Positions 17,070 to 26,716 of a stretch of DNA of 38,451 nt are shown here, piece by piece. Under the pieces are notes generated by a model. It worked only from the letters and a program-made list of their open reading frames with translations. It was not told the DNA's origin and did no database searches. Positions within the stretch are counted from its first letter, which is position 1, and each line of letters begins with the position of its first letter. The position numbers and the translations under genes were made by a program. Source of the DNA: CAYJPA01 sp964371945 (GTDB lineage Bacteria; Chloroflexota; Chloroflexia; Thermomicrobiales; UBA6265). Where the stretch lies: NCBI GenBank assembly GCA_964371945.1, contig CAYJPA010000057.1, positions 1 through 38,451 of the forward strand. The letters run 5' to 3'.

Positions 17070-17872
17070 TATTCGGATTGGTTGACGGATCGCAAGGATC
17101 CCGGCAGCGGTTCGAGCGGCAGCGGCAGATCGATCCCGAGCGTCAACCCGCCATCAACCACGAGCGTTTGACCCGTGACGTACGATGCTTGATCCGAGGC
17201 GAGAAACGCGACGGCGGCGGCGATTTCGAATGTTTCCGCAAACCTGCCCATCGGTACCCGCTTCAAGTACGCCGGCGCCGCGACAGGATCGGTCGTGATA
17301 AAGGCCGCCCTGGTTTTGACCATGCTCGGCTCGACCGCGTTCACGCGAATGCCAAGTGGTGCCAGCTCGATCGCCGCTGATCGCACCAATGCGACCACCC
17401 CGCCTTTCGAAACGTTGTAGTGCGCCAAATTGGTTTCGACGAACCATGAATTGGTGGACGATGTGACCACGACCGCGCCTTTGCCGGCGGCCGCCATAAC
17501 TTTTGCCGCCTCCTGCACGCAGAAGAAGGTGCCATTGACGTTTACGTCGAGGATGTGCCGCCAATCGCGTTCTTCGATTTCGAGAAAAGGAGCCCCGCCG
17601 GCGATCGCCGCATTCGCCGCCAGCACATCGAGCCGGCCGAATCGCTCAACCGCGGTCGCCACGGCATGGGCGACCTGATCGCGGTTCGCGATGTCGGCCA
17701 CGACCGCGACGATCCGGTCATCTTCGATTTCATTGAGCAGTGCCGCAAGTTGATCGCCGTCGATATCGACCGCAACCACGCGATAGCCATCCGCCAGGAA
17801 CCGCTCGGTGATTGCTCGTCCGATCCCATTGGCCGCCCCGGTGACCATTGCAACCGGGATTTGTTCTGTCAC
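17069..17872 (-). CDS. short-chain dehydrogenase/reductase (SDR family)
   Basis: A classical NAD(P)-dependent SDR. GTG at 17872 is chosen because GGAG lies 6 bases before it; ATG at 17884 and a much longer start at 17983 are alternatives. With the GTG start the cofactor motif TGAANGIG is at residues 11-18 and the catalytic set is Ser139, Tyr152 and Lys156 in HYNVSK, which fits the family numbering. NAAIAGG and the VDGG element near the C-terminus (YVTGQTLVVDGGLT) are also present. Asp in VVAVDIDG after the second strand suggests NAD(H) preference. It is coupled to a PotD-like binding protein by TAATG. Divergent from it lies the broken LuxR-type regulator. Confidence 0.9.
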   Translation of the reverse strand: MTEQIPVAMVTGAANGIGRAITERFLADGYRVVAVDIDGDQLAALLNEIEDDRIVAVVADIANRDQVAHAVATAVERFGRLDVLAANAAIAGGAPFLEIEERDWRHILDVNVNGTFFCVQEAAKVMAAAGKGAVVVTSSTNSWFVETNLAHYNVSKGGVVALVRSAAIELAPLGIRVNAVEPSMVKTRAAFITTDPVAAPAYLKRVPMGRFAETFEIAAAVAFLASDQASYVTGQTLVVDGGLTLGIDLPLPLEPLPGSLRSVNQSE

Positions 17873-18092
17873 TTCGCGCTCCATCTGTGGTCGTGTCAAA
17901 GGTCCGCCGTTGTGATGATACTTGTGTCCGCACGGTGACACCGTGAGATCAGAACCAAGGGCCGGCAATGATTCCCCTGACAACTCTGATTGCGGATTGG
18001 AGGCCGGTATTCCGTGGTACCATCTTTGCGGCCTCAGAGAGGCCGCTAATGTTGATGCTCATGCAATGCCCGGCTGTTGGTCCTGATTGAAT

Positions 18093-20705
18093 ATGCGATC
18101 TTCCATGATTCCCACGGCGACAATCGAATTGACCGAGACAAGGGCCACATCCCTGGCTTCAGAAGACGGCTTTTTCGGGCGCCAGCGCGAAACCGATGAG
18201 ATCCTGACGCTCCTGGCGCGACCCGATCTCGCTTGCCTGACGGTCGTCGGATCAGGGGGGCCGGCAAGACCCGGCTGATCCAGCAGGTTGCAGCCAAGCT
18301 AGCCCGCGATCCAATCGCTCCGTTCCCGGAAGGAATCTGGTTTGTGCCGTTGGCTACGATCGTCGACGCCGATCGTGTGCCCGTGGCCATCGCGCGGGTT
18401 CTAGGTTTGGAGCTCGGTGACGAGTTTCGCGCCGACGCCATTATTGAGTTTCTGCGCGAGCGTGAATCGATGCTGATTCTTGACAACGTCGAGCAGATCA
18501 TCGAGATCGCGTCGTTTGTGTCGCGGATTTCAACGGAGTGTCGCGACGTCAAAATCATCGTGACAAGCCGGCGACCGTTACGAATCAGTGGCGAGCAAGA
18601 ATTCGCGCTTGCGCCGCTTCAGCTACCTGAAAACAACGACGAACTTCCGTCCAATCCGGCGGTCGCGCTCTTCCTTCGACGGGCGCGCATGGTCAATCCA
18701 GTGGTCGAGTTCGACGACCGGACGCTTCAGGCCGTCGCCGGTATCTGCCGCGGTCTCGACGGACTGCCATTGGCGATTGAGCTCGCGGCCTCGCGGGTCA
18801 AAGCCCTCTCTCCCACGGTGCTTGCGTCGCAGTTGAACAATCGGCCGCGACTCCTCACCGGCGGCCCGCGCGACGCGCCAGCAAGGCAGCAGACGCTCCA
18901 ATCGCCGATTGCGTGGAGCTACGACATTCTGGCGCCGGAGGAAAAAATGCTCTTCCGCCGATTATCCGTCTTCGACGGCGGCTTCAGCCTGGATGCGGCC
19001 GAGCGTTTGGTGGCCAAATTCGATCCGTCACCCGATTCCGGTGTTGGCAATTCCTGCGAGATCATTGCGACGCTGGTCGATCACAGTCTGCTTCACGCAA
19101 CGAGTGCCGACGCTGATAAGCCTCGCTGGTCGATGCTGCAAACGATTCGAGAATTCGGCCTTGAACAACGGATGAGCAGCGGAGAGGGGCCGGACATTTG
19201 GCGACTCCATGCCGAGGTCACAGCCAAGATCGCCGCCGGAGCCGATCCCGGAATGTACGGTGTGGATCAACCGGTCTGGATTCGCCGCTTGACCGCGGAC
19301 GATGGAAACATCTGGGCGGCAGTTTCATGGTCGGTCGAGCACGGCGAGCGTGATCTGGCGCTCAAGATCGCGGGACCGCTCTGGCGATACCGGTCATTTC
19401 GCCATCTCGGCAACGAAGGCCGTTCCTGGCTGAAGAAGGCGCTCGTGATGCCGGGCGAGGCGACGGATCTTCACCTTGGGATGGGATTTCACGGGGCAGG
19501 CTGTCTTGCCGAGGACATTGGCGATTACCCAACGGCCGAACGACTGCACCGGCAGGCGCTCGAGATCTGGCGGAAGACCGGTGACCAGTTTCGGATGGCA
19601 CGGACACTTGATGACCTGGGCAATGTCGCTCACGACCAGGGGGCGTTTGAGTCCGCAATCGATCTCCATAACCAGGCATTTGAGCTGGCCAAGGCGAGCG
19701 GCAACCGGCGAACGATGGCGAGCGCGATGTCGAATCTCGGCGCGGCTGCTTACCTGCAGGGCGATCTCTAGACCGCCCGGGAGCGCTGGCAGGCAACGCT
19801 TGATTCCGGCACCGCTCGGCAAAGCCATGGTGATGAACAACCTGAGGGTCGCTTGCCTCCAAAGCGGTGATCTCGACCGGGCTGCTGAAATCTTGAGCGG
19901 AGCGCTCGAACTGCATCGCCAGACCGGAACGATGTCGACCAGTGCCGACATCTTCATCAACCTCAGCGATGTCATGATTCGTCGCGGAAAGCAAGGGCAT
20001 GCACGGTCATTTTTCAATGAAGCAATCGAGCTCTATCGTCAGGCGGACGATCCCAAAGGTCTACACAACGCGTATTACTCGATCGGGTGCGAGGAAGTTG
20101 AGGAGGGCAACCAGCAGAAGGCGCACAGTGCCTTCGCGGAATCGCTCCGCTATGCCGACAGGGGGTACAACCCGCTCGGAGTCGCCGGCGCGATTGAGCA
20201 AATCGCGGGCCTTGCGACGTCGGCCGAACGTGCCGCGGAGGCTGCTCGTCTAGCGGGGGCGGCTCAGGCGATTCGCGGGCGGATTGGCACGAAGGTGCTG
20301 CCCGGAGAGCACCAGTTCATTGAATCGCTCCATTCCGAGCTGAGGCGGTCGCTCGGCAAGGCCGGATTCGAAACGGAGCTCAGGGCCGGCAGCGAGATTA
20401 CTCAGCGCAAGGCGACCTCAATAGCTCTCGCCCTGGCGGAATGGCTGTCAGAAACGACCCTGAACAGGCCAAAAGCAAGCGTGCTACGTCCTGCAGAAGC
20501 GCCGGCGAGCTCGTTCAGGCTGACAAAGCGCGAATTCGAAGTCCTCAGGTTGTTGGCCGAGGGGCGGACCAACCGCGATATCGCTTCGGCGCTCTTTATC
20601 AGTCCGCACACGGCCGGAACGTATGTCGCCAACATTCTTGGCAAACTGGACGTCGACACTCGAGCCGCGGCGGTCGGCGTCGCCTTCCGCCACCACCTAA
20701 TCTAG
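18093..20705 (+). pseudogene. disrupted LuxR-family regulator with AAA ATPase and TPR domains
   Basis: Read across three lesions, this is one gene of about 870 codons: N-terminal P-loop ATPase, winged-helix-like middle, TPR repeats and a C-terminal LuxR HTH (LTKREFEVLRLLAEGRTNRDIA). Lesion 1: one G appears missing in the G run at 18251-18256; adding it restores the Walker A GSGGAGKTRL. Lesion 2: an in-frame TAG at 19769-19771, where GAG would give GDLETARERW. Lesion 3: a one-base gain near 19806-19815; skipping it joins ATLDSG to PLGKAMVMNNL. Walker B is visible as MLILDNVE. Such proteins are ATP-dependent activators. The fragments 18233-19771 and 19476-20705 are pieces of it. Homopolymer indels could be sequencing errors, but the TAG is harder to explain that way. 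Confidence 0.85.
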
Positions 20706-20861
20706 TTCAACCTGGATTCATTTGCATCGGCAACGCCTTTTGCGACGTTGCCATGTACGACTCAACGCTTGTTGGCGCTTTTGGGCCGTGCTACGTTTGG
20801 TCCGAAGCTCCGGCGCTTCTCGGTGTTTCCTCACCCCAGCCAACAGATTGGTGCTTCCCAC

Positions 20862-22514
20862 ATGATCCGCTCCGTTCCGGCCGACATCGAGCGGCAACAA
20901 TTCGATCTGGTCGTGATCGGCGCCGGAATCAACGGGGCCGCGATCGCCCGCGACGCCGCGATTCGCGGTCTTCGCGTGCTCCTGTTGGACAAGGGCGATA
21001 TCGGGAGCGGCACGACAAGCTGGTCCACCCGGCTGATCCATGGTGGATTGCGTTACCTGGAGCACGCGGAGCTCGGACTGGTGCGCGAGTCACTTCGCGA
21101 GCGCGAACGGCTGCTCCACAACGCCGCGCATCTGGTGAAGCCGCTGGCACTCATTCTTCCAATCTATGAAGGCGCCCGTCGCGGTCCGGCGCTGATTCGA
21201 ACCGGAATGGTGATGTACGACCTGCTCTCGTACGATAAATCGGTCAATCACCACCGGATGCTCGGTCGCAACGAAACGATCAAACGAATTCCCAGCATCA
21301 AAACCGACGGACTTCGTTCCGCGGCGATGTACTACGATGCCCAGTCCTCACTGGCCGAACGGCTTGCGGTCGAGACCGCCCTTTCGGCCCACGTTCACGG
21401 GGCGACGATCATCACCTACGCCCGCGTCGACAAACTCCTGATCGAAGGCGCGGTCGTGCGCGGGGTCGAATTCATCGACCTCATTTCCGACAATCGATTG
21501 ACGGCTCACGCGCGTTGGGTAGTAAACGTTACCGGCCCGTGGGTGGACGAGGTTCTGGCCGGTGCTCCAGAAGGGTCCGTGAAGAAGCGATTCATTGGCG
21601 GCACTAAAGGCAGCCATCTGATCGTGGAGACGTTTCCCGGCGCCCCGGCCGAGGCGCTCTACTATGAAGCCAAAGAAGATGGCAGAGCTATCTTCGTAAT
21701 TCCCTGGAACGGCCTTTATCTGATTGGCAGCACCGATATCCGGTATGACGGCGATCTCGATGATGTGCGAACCGACGATGCCGAATTCGCATACCTCCTC
21801 CACGAAACAAACAACCTTTTGCCCGGAGCGGGTTTGACCGCGGACGATGTGCTCTATACCTACTGCGGAGTGCGGCCTTTGCCACACCGGCCGGACGGCA
21901 ACGAGGGCGCGATCACTCGCAGGCACATCATCTTCAATCATGCGCCGGCACTGCGGGGACTGCTGTCGATCATTGGCGGCAAGCTGACCACGCACCGGTC
22001 GCTGGCCGAAGAGGTCGTCGATGAAGTTCTGGAACAACAGGGGAAATCGGCGCCGTGTCGAACGGCATCGTTGCCCTTACCCGGCTCGGCGGGAATCGAG
22101 ATTGAGCCATTCAGGAACCGGCTTATCGATGAGTCGAGGCTGCCCGGCAAAACGACCTCTCGATTGGTCGACGTCTACGGTAGCCGTGCTGAGCGAGTGA
22201 TCGAGATCGCCACCGAGCATTCCGCGCTCGCGCATCTGATCGATGACGAAACAGGGGCTATTGCGGCCGAGGTCGTCTTCGCGGTTCGCGAGGAGATGGC
22301 CGTAACCCTTGCTGATATCCTCCTGCGCCGGACGATGATCGGTCTCGCCAGTCATGTTGGAGCCGGTCCTGATGTTGTGACGGCGCAGGTTGCGGTCGAC
22401 CACCTTGGTTGGGATCAGGAGCGTGCGCAACGAGAAGTCGCCGCCTACAGGATCTTCATCGAGCGATTCCGGCCCCGCATCCTGCAATCGAGCCTCGCAC
22501 CTGTGACGGCGTAA
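20862..22514 (+). CDS. glpD: FAD-dependent glycerol-3-phosphate dehydrogenase
   Basis: About 550 residues from ATG 20862; the frame is open further upstream to a TTG at 20748, but that part does not resemble the family. The FAD-binding VVIGAGING is at residues 17-25, followed by the GPDH signature TSWSTRLIHGGLRYLE (about 52-67). A second family block is YLIGSTDIRYDGD, and the C-terminal helical domain begins around VDVYGSRAERV. The enzyme oxidises sn-glycerol-3-phosphate to dihydroxyacetone phosphate and passes electrons to quinone at the membrane. No glycerol kinase or facilitator gene is next to it. No clear Shine-Dalgarno is seen before the chosen start. Confidence 0.93.
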   Translation: MIRSVPADIERQQFDLVVIGAGINGAAIARDAAIRGLRVLLLDKGDIGSGTTSWSTRLIHGGLRYLEHAELGLVRESLRERERLLHNAAHLVKPLALILPIYEGARRGPALIRTGMVMYDLLSYDKSVNHHRMLGRNETIKRIPSIKTDGLRSAAMYYDAQSSLAERLAVETALSAHVHGATIITYARVDKLLIEGAVVRGVEFIDLISDNRLTAHARWVVNVTGPWVDEVLAGAPEGSVKKRFIGGTKGSHLIVETFPGAPAEALYYEAKEDGRAIFVIPWNGLYLIGSTDIRYDGDLDDVRTDDAEFAYLLHETNNLLPGAGLTADDVLYTYCGVRPLPHRPDGNEGAITRRHIIFNHAPALRGLLSIIGGKLTTHRSLAEEVVDEVLEQQGKSAPCRTASLPLPGSAGIEIEPFRNRLIDESRLPGKTTSRLVDVYGSRAERVIEIATEHSALAHLIDDETGAIAAEVVFAVREEMAVTLADILLRRTMIGLASHVGAGPDVVTAQVAVDHLGWDQERAQREVAAYRIFIERFRPRILQSSLAPVTA

Positions 22515-22592
22515 CGGCCGACACGAAATGGGCAGTCAGCCAAGTACAGACGTGCGCGGAACACAGTCCTGATCGAGGTTCTCGGGCACTGA

Positions 22593-22625
22593 AGGCCGGT
22601 CGCCGCGAACTGCGACGGCCGGCCT
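22593..22625. terminator. imperfect GC-rich hairpin between convergent genes
   Basis: AGGCCGG at 22593-22599 can pair with CCGGCCT ending at 22625, and TCGC with GCGA further in, with a small bulge. It lies between the stops of glpD (plus) and the secreted-protein gene (minus), where a two-way terminator is expected. There is no clear T run. Confidence 0.45.
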
Positions 22626-22632
22626 CCTCAAC

Positions 22633-23253
22633 CTACGCGCGGGGTGCGATTATGAACCCTGAGTCGTCATCTTCATCATCGTCGTCGTTCTCGTCGTCGT
22701 TTTGGTCGTCATCGTTCTCGTCGTCGTCCTCGTCGTCGTTTCCGCTGCTCGTCGAGAGGTCCTTGGCGAGGAAGACGGTAATGTTGGTTTGATCGCCGTT
22801 GGGATGCAGCCAGGCGATGCCGGAATAGCTCGAACCCTGAACCTCCTGGAGACCGACGACCAAATCGCCGCCCGGCGCGGCCGATCCGAGATTGCCGCAG
22901 GCGATGACCGCGTCACTGTTCGCGGCATCGAGTGAGATCGTGAGCGCGTTGTCCGTTCCGACCAAATCCGCCAGCGAGCTTGAAACTGTTGTCATCCCGA
23001 TCTCTACCGGGATCGCCCCACCGGTGTTCGAAACGGACCTTGTGGAATCGGGCGTGGTGTTGTCAATGGTCGATGCGCCGACATCGCCCAAGGCAAAGGC
23101 AACGTCGCCCAGGGAATCGCATGTGCCGGCGACGATTGCAGACGGATGCACTGGCAATGCGCGCGCGGAACCGCCGATCAGTTGACTGAGTCCGAGCACG
23201 AGCCCGATTGTGGCAGGGCCGAGCCCTCGCCGAAGGGTTTGCGCGACATTCAT
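22633..23253 (-). CDS. secreted protein with Asp/Asn/Glu-rich C-terminal tail
   Basis: About 206 residues from ATG 23253; GTG at 23256, with AGGAGG 9 bases upstream, is equally possible. A signal peptide (LGPATIGLVLGLSQLIGGSARA) leads into a domain with GTC (Cys45) and IACG (Cys119), then GGDLVVGLQEVQGSSYSGIAWL and a beta-rich end. The GTC...ACG pattern is shared with the gene at 26015-26716. The last part is a run of Asp, Asn and Glu coded by GAT/GAC/AAC/GAA triplets (about 22665-22740), closing with SGFIIAPRA. The acidic tail could bind calcium or other cations; that is inference. Function unknown. Confidence 0.75.
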   Translation of the reverse strand: MNVAQTLRRGLGPATIGLVLGLSQLIGGSARALPVHPSAIVAGTCDSLGDVAFALGDVGASTIDNTTPDSTRSVSNTGGAIPVEIGMTTVSSSLADLVGTDNALTISLDAANSDAVIACGNLGSAAPGGDLVVGLQEVQGSSYSGIAWLHPNGDQTNITVFLAKDLSTSSGNDDEDDDENDDDQNDDENDDDDEDDDSGFIIAPRA

Positions 23254-23625
23254 CACGGTTTGAATCCTCCTGAATAACAACGCCGATGGCGACAAGAACC
23301 CTTTGTTCTGGATCCCCGGGGCATCCGATGCCTACAAGGCAGGTTAGGGGAGCTGAATTTGAAACAGATTTGTCTCGTCCAGATCGTCAGCGTGCGCACA
23401 CCACCGGATCGCCCGGAGTTGAGCATCCACTTGCGCCTGAATTGACAGTCTTGGGAGAACGTTGGAGGCTGGAGCCTCGACTCGCTAGGACAATGAAGGT
23501 GACACCTTCAGGAGCGTGACTGCCCTACCGGAACGAACATGGGGAACAAGTGGGGCCGCTGGTCCAGTTACTTGGCGTTGGTCCTCGCATGGATGCGAGG
23601 ACCAACGTCGAAGCAGAATGATCAC
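23254..23625. other. intergenic region with a hairpin
   Basis: 372 bases between two minus-strand genes. It contains the AGGAGG ribosome-binding site of the secreted-protein gene at its left end and the 15-bp hairpin at 23576-23607. The remainder shows no coding pattern or recognised RNA. Confidence 0.45.
23576..23607. terminator. perfect 15-bp hairpin downstream of the D-threonine-aldolase-like gene
   Basis: Positions 23576-23590 pair with 23593-23607 around a 2-base gap, so the effective loop is probably 4-6 bases. It lies about 18 bases past the stop of the minus-strand gene at 23626. No T run follows on the minus strand, so it may be an RNA-stabilising stem rather than an intrinsic terminator. 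Confidence 0.55.
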
Positions 23626-24720
23626 TTATTGCAGCTTGCCCCGAGCGGCGATCGGCCAAACCGATTCCACAACTCCGTTGCGGATGCCGAAGAAGTTCTC
23701 GTGCAGGTGGTTGCACTGATCGCTGTATCCAACACTCCAAAAGATGCGCTCGCCGATTCTGGGCGACTCCGATGGATCGACGAGCGTGATGGTGCCGTGC
23801 TCGGCCGAGAAGCCGTACGTGCCGGTCGTCTCCAGACCGCGCGGTTCGGGCTTTCGCGCGGTCGGGTCGATCGATTTGCGGCCGGAGTCGACGATCACGC
23901 GGGTCGATGTCGGGCGGCTCGTGACCTGGGCCATCATCGATAGCGCCGGGGTGACGTTCGCGCCAAGATCGAGATAGGAGATATCGCCCCAGATCCCGCC
24001 GCCGGCCTCGATCTCGGTGATGCCTTTGACACCGGACGAGGTCAGATACGTCCCGGTTCCGCCGGCGGAAACGATCTCCACCGGGAGGCCAGCCGCGCGA
24101 ACCGCGCCGGCCGTCTCGACGAGTTGACTGCACGCGCGCGTGATCTCGGCCACTCGCTCGGGCTCCGATTTGATCGCCATCGCATGGCCCTCCCAGGCCA
24201 TCACGCCCGCAAAGCGCAGCCCGGAGCAGGAAGCGATTAGCTTCGCGAGATCGACAGTCGCCGCGCCCGGGGCCGCGCCACAGCGCTCCATCCCGGTGTT
24301 GACCTCGACCACTACCCGTGGCCGGCTCCCCGCGGTACGTGCCGCCTGATCGAGCTCCCGGACATTGTCCGCATTGTCGACCGCGACAATGATGTCGGCG
24401 TGATGACAGAGGTTTGCGAGTCTGCGGGTTTTGATCGGACCGACGATCTGATTTGCAATCAGAATGTCATGGATCCCGGCCGCCGCGAAGACCTCGGCTT
24501 CGCTAAGCTTCGCGCAGGTGATGCCGATTGCTCCCGCGGCGATCTCCATGTGGGCAATGGCCGGTGTTTTGTGGGCTTTGGAATGAGGACGCCAGCTGGA
24601 GCCGCGCTGCGCGATGTCGCTCGCCATGGTCGCGATGTTCTTTTCGAGTGCGTCGAGGTCGATCAACAATGCGGGCGTATCGAGCTCGCTCACCGGCAGG
24701 CCGATCAGGGTCGTCAACAT
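23626..24720 (-). CDS. PLP-dependent D-threonine aldolase / DSD-like enzyme
   Basis: 364 residues of the alanine-racemase-like fold III PLP family, nearest to low-specificity D-threonine aldolases and D-serine dehydratases. The N-terminal LDTPALLIDLDALEKNI and RPHSKAHKTP (Lys48 is the likely PLP lysine) are typical. VVVEVNTGMERCG and VSAGGTGTY are conserved barrel strands, and the C-terminal beta domain ends in NHLHENFFGIRNG, which takes the place of the usual metal-binding His/Cys or His/Asp segment. An AAGGA Shine-Dalgarno lies 8 bases before the ATG. It probably cleaves or dehydrates a D-beta-hydroxy amino acid; which reaction cannot be decided from sequence. Confidence 0.85.
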   Translation of the reverse strand: MLTTLIGLPVSELDTPALLIDLDALEKNIATMASDIAQRGSSWRPHSKAHKTPAIAHMEIAAGAIGITCAKLSEAEVFAAAGIHDILIANQIVGPIKTRRLANLCHHADIIVAVDNADNVRELDQAARTAGSRPRVVVEVNTGMERCGAAPGAATVDLAKLIASCSGLRFAGVMAWEGHAMAIKSEPERVAEITRACSQLVETAGAVRAAGLPVEIVSAGGTGTYLTSSGVKGITEIEAGGGIWGDISYLDLGANVTPALSMMAQVTSRPTSTRVIVDSGRKSIDPTARKPEPRGLETTGTYGFSAEHGTITLVDPSESPRIGERIFWSVGYSDQCNHLHENFFGIRNGVVESVWPIAARGKLQ

Positions 24721-24836
24721 TAGCAGTTTCCTTCATTCCGGTCCCGGCGGGCCGACCCCGCCCTAGATCGCACGAACGTTAGGGCGCAAGGATACCCGAG
24801 GATTCGACGATCCGGGCCGCGGAGGATTTTGCTCTT

Positions 24837-26018
24837 CTATGCGGGTTCCTCGATCGTCGCGATGTCGTCGATCATCCAGACGCCACGTTCGGTGTCGAGT
24901 GCAAACCGAAACCGCTCTTGTCCGTTGATCGGCTTGCCTGCGACGTCGACATAGGAGACCGTTGCCTCGATCTTGCCGTCCGGACGGCGAACCACATCCG
25001 ACAACCGATCGAGCCGCTCCCAGGCTTCCGGCGGCCGGCTCCCAATGGAGCCGTAGATCTCGCGGAACTCATCCTCAGTCAATCCTGTTCCATCCATAAA
25101 CCGGAAGAGATATGGATCGCTGTAAAGCGCGAAGCCATGAAAGAGCTGCCCGGAATTGGCGCAATAGATCAGATCTCGCAATACCTGTGATATTTCGGCC
25201 AGGGTACTGGTGTCTACGCCAACTATGTCTAGACCGTATTCAACTTCAGCGGCTGCCGCGGGGCGTTCATCCTCTGCCTGATCGCGCGTCACAACGATGA
25301 ATTCTTGGGTCGCGTCGTCACCCTTTGACACAGCAGACGCCGGTGTCCTCGCCGAAATTACTCGATCGTTCGCAGGCCAGTTGGAAAACGACTCTTCGAG
25401 ACGCTCCCCGGCGTCAACGGCCGGATCGGCAACCGCCGGTTCAGGAATGATCGTGCCCTGCCACTGCAGAATCTGGCCCTGTGGAACTCGATCGACGACG
25501 CCCATTCGACGCTCGTCCATCGGAACGACCAGACGCTCCGCAATTGCGGTCACGCGGGATCCGTTCTGAGCGTGCGGGTCGGTGTCGACGCGATGCAATG
25601 CGGCAACCGCCAGATCGTGTGCCCGGCGCGTTGGACGGCGATCCCCAAGTTTCCGCCGGTTCACGGGCTCGCCAAGGATTCGCCCGAAGCGCTCTTCGAC
25701 GACGGGGTCCGCCTCATCCCACTCAGTCTCCGGCTCTGGAGTTCTGACAGGCGGCGTGGGGAACTGCAGCAGTGGACGCCGAACGACGGGCTCAAACTCC
25801 GTGCTCTTTTCAGGCGGAGTGGGCTCCGCTTCTGGTGCCTCCGCCTGCTTGTTTCTTCCGACGAGTGGACGCAAGGCTAGGGCTGCGATCACGATCAGCC
25901 CGAGCGAGAGGATCACGATTCCAACCACCTGCGCCGTATTGATGTCCGGCGTGCCTGTCGGCTCCGGCGGCGGCGGCAAGGTCTCCTGAAGGTAGAGCAA
26001 CATGGCTAGCGGGGTCAT
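24837..26018 (-). CDS. membrane-anchored protein with NTF2-like C-terminal domain
   Basis: 393 residues, last of three coupled genes; its ATG overlaps the previous stop (ATGA). A single membrane segment (VVGIVILSLGLIVIAALAL, about 29-47) comes early, followed by a long Pro/Glu-rich, poorly conserved cytoplasmic or periplasmic stretch. The C-terminal 130 residues (from about LRDLIYCANSG) have the look of an NTF2/SnoaL-type fold: small helices, LTEDEFREIY, then strands with IEATVSYVDVAGKPINGQ and a closing WMIDDIATIEEP. No catalytic motif is evident. Function unknown. Confidence 0.7.
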   Translation of the reverse strand: MTPLAMLLYLQETLPPPPEPTGTPDINTAQVVGIVILSLGLIVIAALALRPLVGRNKQAEAPEAEPTPPEKSTEFEPVVRRPLLQFPTPPVRTPEPETEWDEADPVVEERFGRILGEPVNRRKLGDRRPTRRAHDLAVAALHRVDTDPHAQNGSRVTAIAERLVVPMDERRMGVVDRVPQGQILQWQGTIIPEPAVADPAVDAGERLEESFSNWPANDRVISARTPASAVSKGDDATQEFIVVTRDQAEDERPAAAAEVEYGLDIVGVDTSTLAEISQVLRDLIYCANSGQLFHGFALYSDPYLFRFMDGTGLTEDEFREIYGSIGSRPPEAWERLDRLSDVVRRPDGKIEATVSYVDVAGKPINGQERFRFALDTERGVWMIDDIATIEEPA

Positions 26019-26716
26019 AGGAACAATCCTCGTAGTCTATGCATCGCGACGACGTCGATAACCGCGGGCTCCACTGGGCGTGGCGCCCGGCCGATTTTCA
26101 CTCCACCGAGTGCGGCCGCCATTCCTGCGCATAGAAGCACCAGAATCGTCGTTCCACTCCAGGGTTCTTCAAGGTCGAACGGACCAATACCCGCGACCGG
26201 CCCTTGCACGACCTCACGGTCGCTCGATGTCTCGGCCGCACTGATCGTTCCGCACGCGACACTGGTCGCCGGGTCCATAAGCGACTCGAGTGTGCCTTCG
26301 GCAACATGTAGGTCGATCACGATGTCGCCGGCCGACAGGTTCTCCAGATTGAGATCCACCGTGGTTTCACTCGGATTGCCGATCGTCACCAACGAGAGTG
26401 GCACAGAGACCGACTCGTTGAACGCGAAGCACGTTCCACGATGCAAATAGGGCAGATAAGATTTATCCCCAGCAATTATCGAAACTACGACTTTGGTATC
26501 GAGGTCTGAAGCGCTCAACGTTGCCTGGGCCGACACGTCAGATCCGTTCCGCTCAAAAATCCTCACAACTATCGCGTCATCCTGCGCGGATGCATCGGAG
26601 ACGAACGGCATTCGTGGTTCATTAACCGCGATCAACATCGCGGCGGCAAAGAACATTGCCGCGAACGCAAAACGCCGACCTCGTCCTGCCGTCATTGAGG
26701 GAATCGACTTCCTCAT
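26015..26716 (-). CDS. secreted, C-terminally anchored protein with GTC...ACG domain
   Basis: 233 residues, middle gene of a three-gene unit with ATGA overlaps on both sides. A signal peptide (FAFAAMFFAAAMLIA) is followed by a beta-rich domain with HRGTC (Cys96) and VACG (Cys155), which may form a disulfide or a metal site together with His92. A second hydrophobic segment (TTILVLLCAGMAAALGGV) and a basic tail sit near the C-terminus, so the domain is displayed outside the membrane. The pattern GTC, then a Thr/Val-rich strand, then ACG is also present in the protein at 22633-23253. Family not recognised by name. Confidence 0.72.
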   Translation of the reverse strand: MRKSIPSMTAGRGRRFAFAAMFFAAAMLIAVNEPRMPFVSDASAQDDAIVVRIFERNGSDVSAQATLSASDLDTKVVVSIIAGDKSYLPYLHRGTCFAFNESVSVPLSLVTIGNPSETTVDLNLENLSAGDIVIDLHVAEGTLESLMDPATSVACGTISAAETSSDREVVQGPVAGIGPFDLEEPWSGTTILVLLCAGMAAALGGVKIGRAPRPVEPAVIDVVAMHRLRGLFL

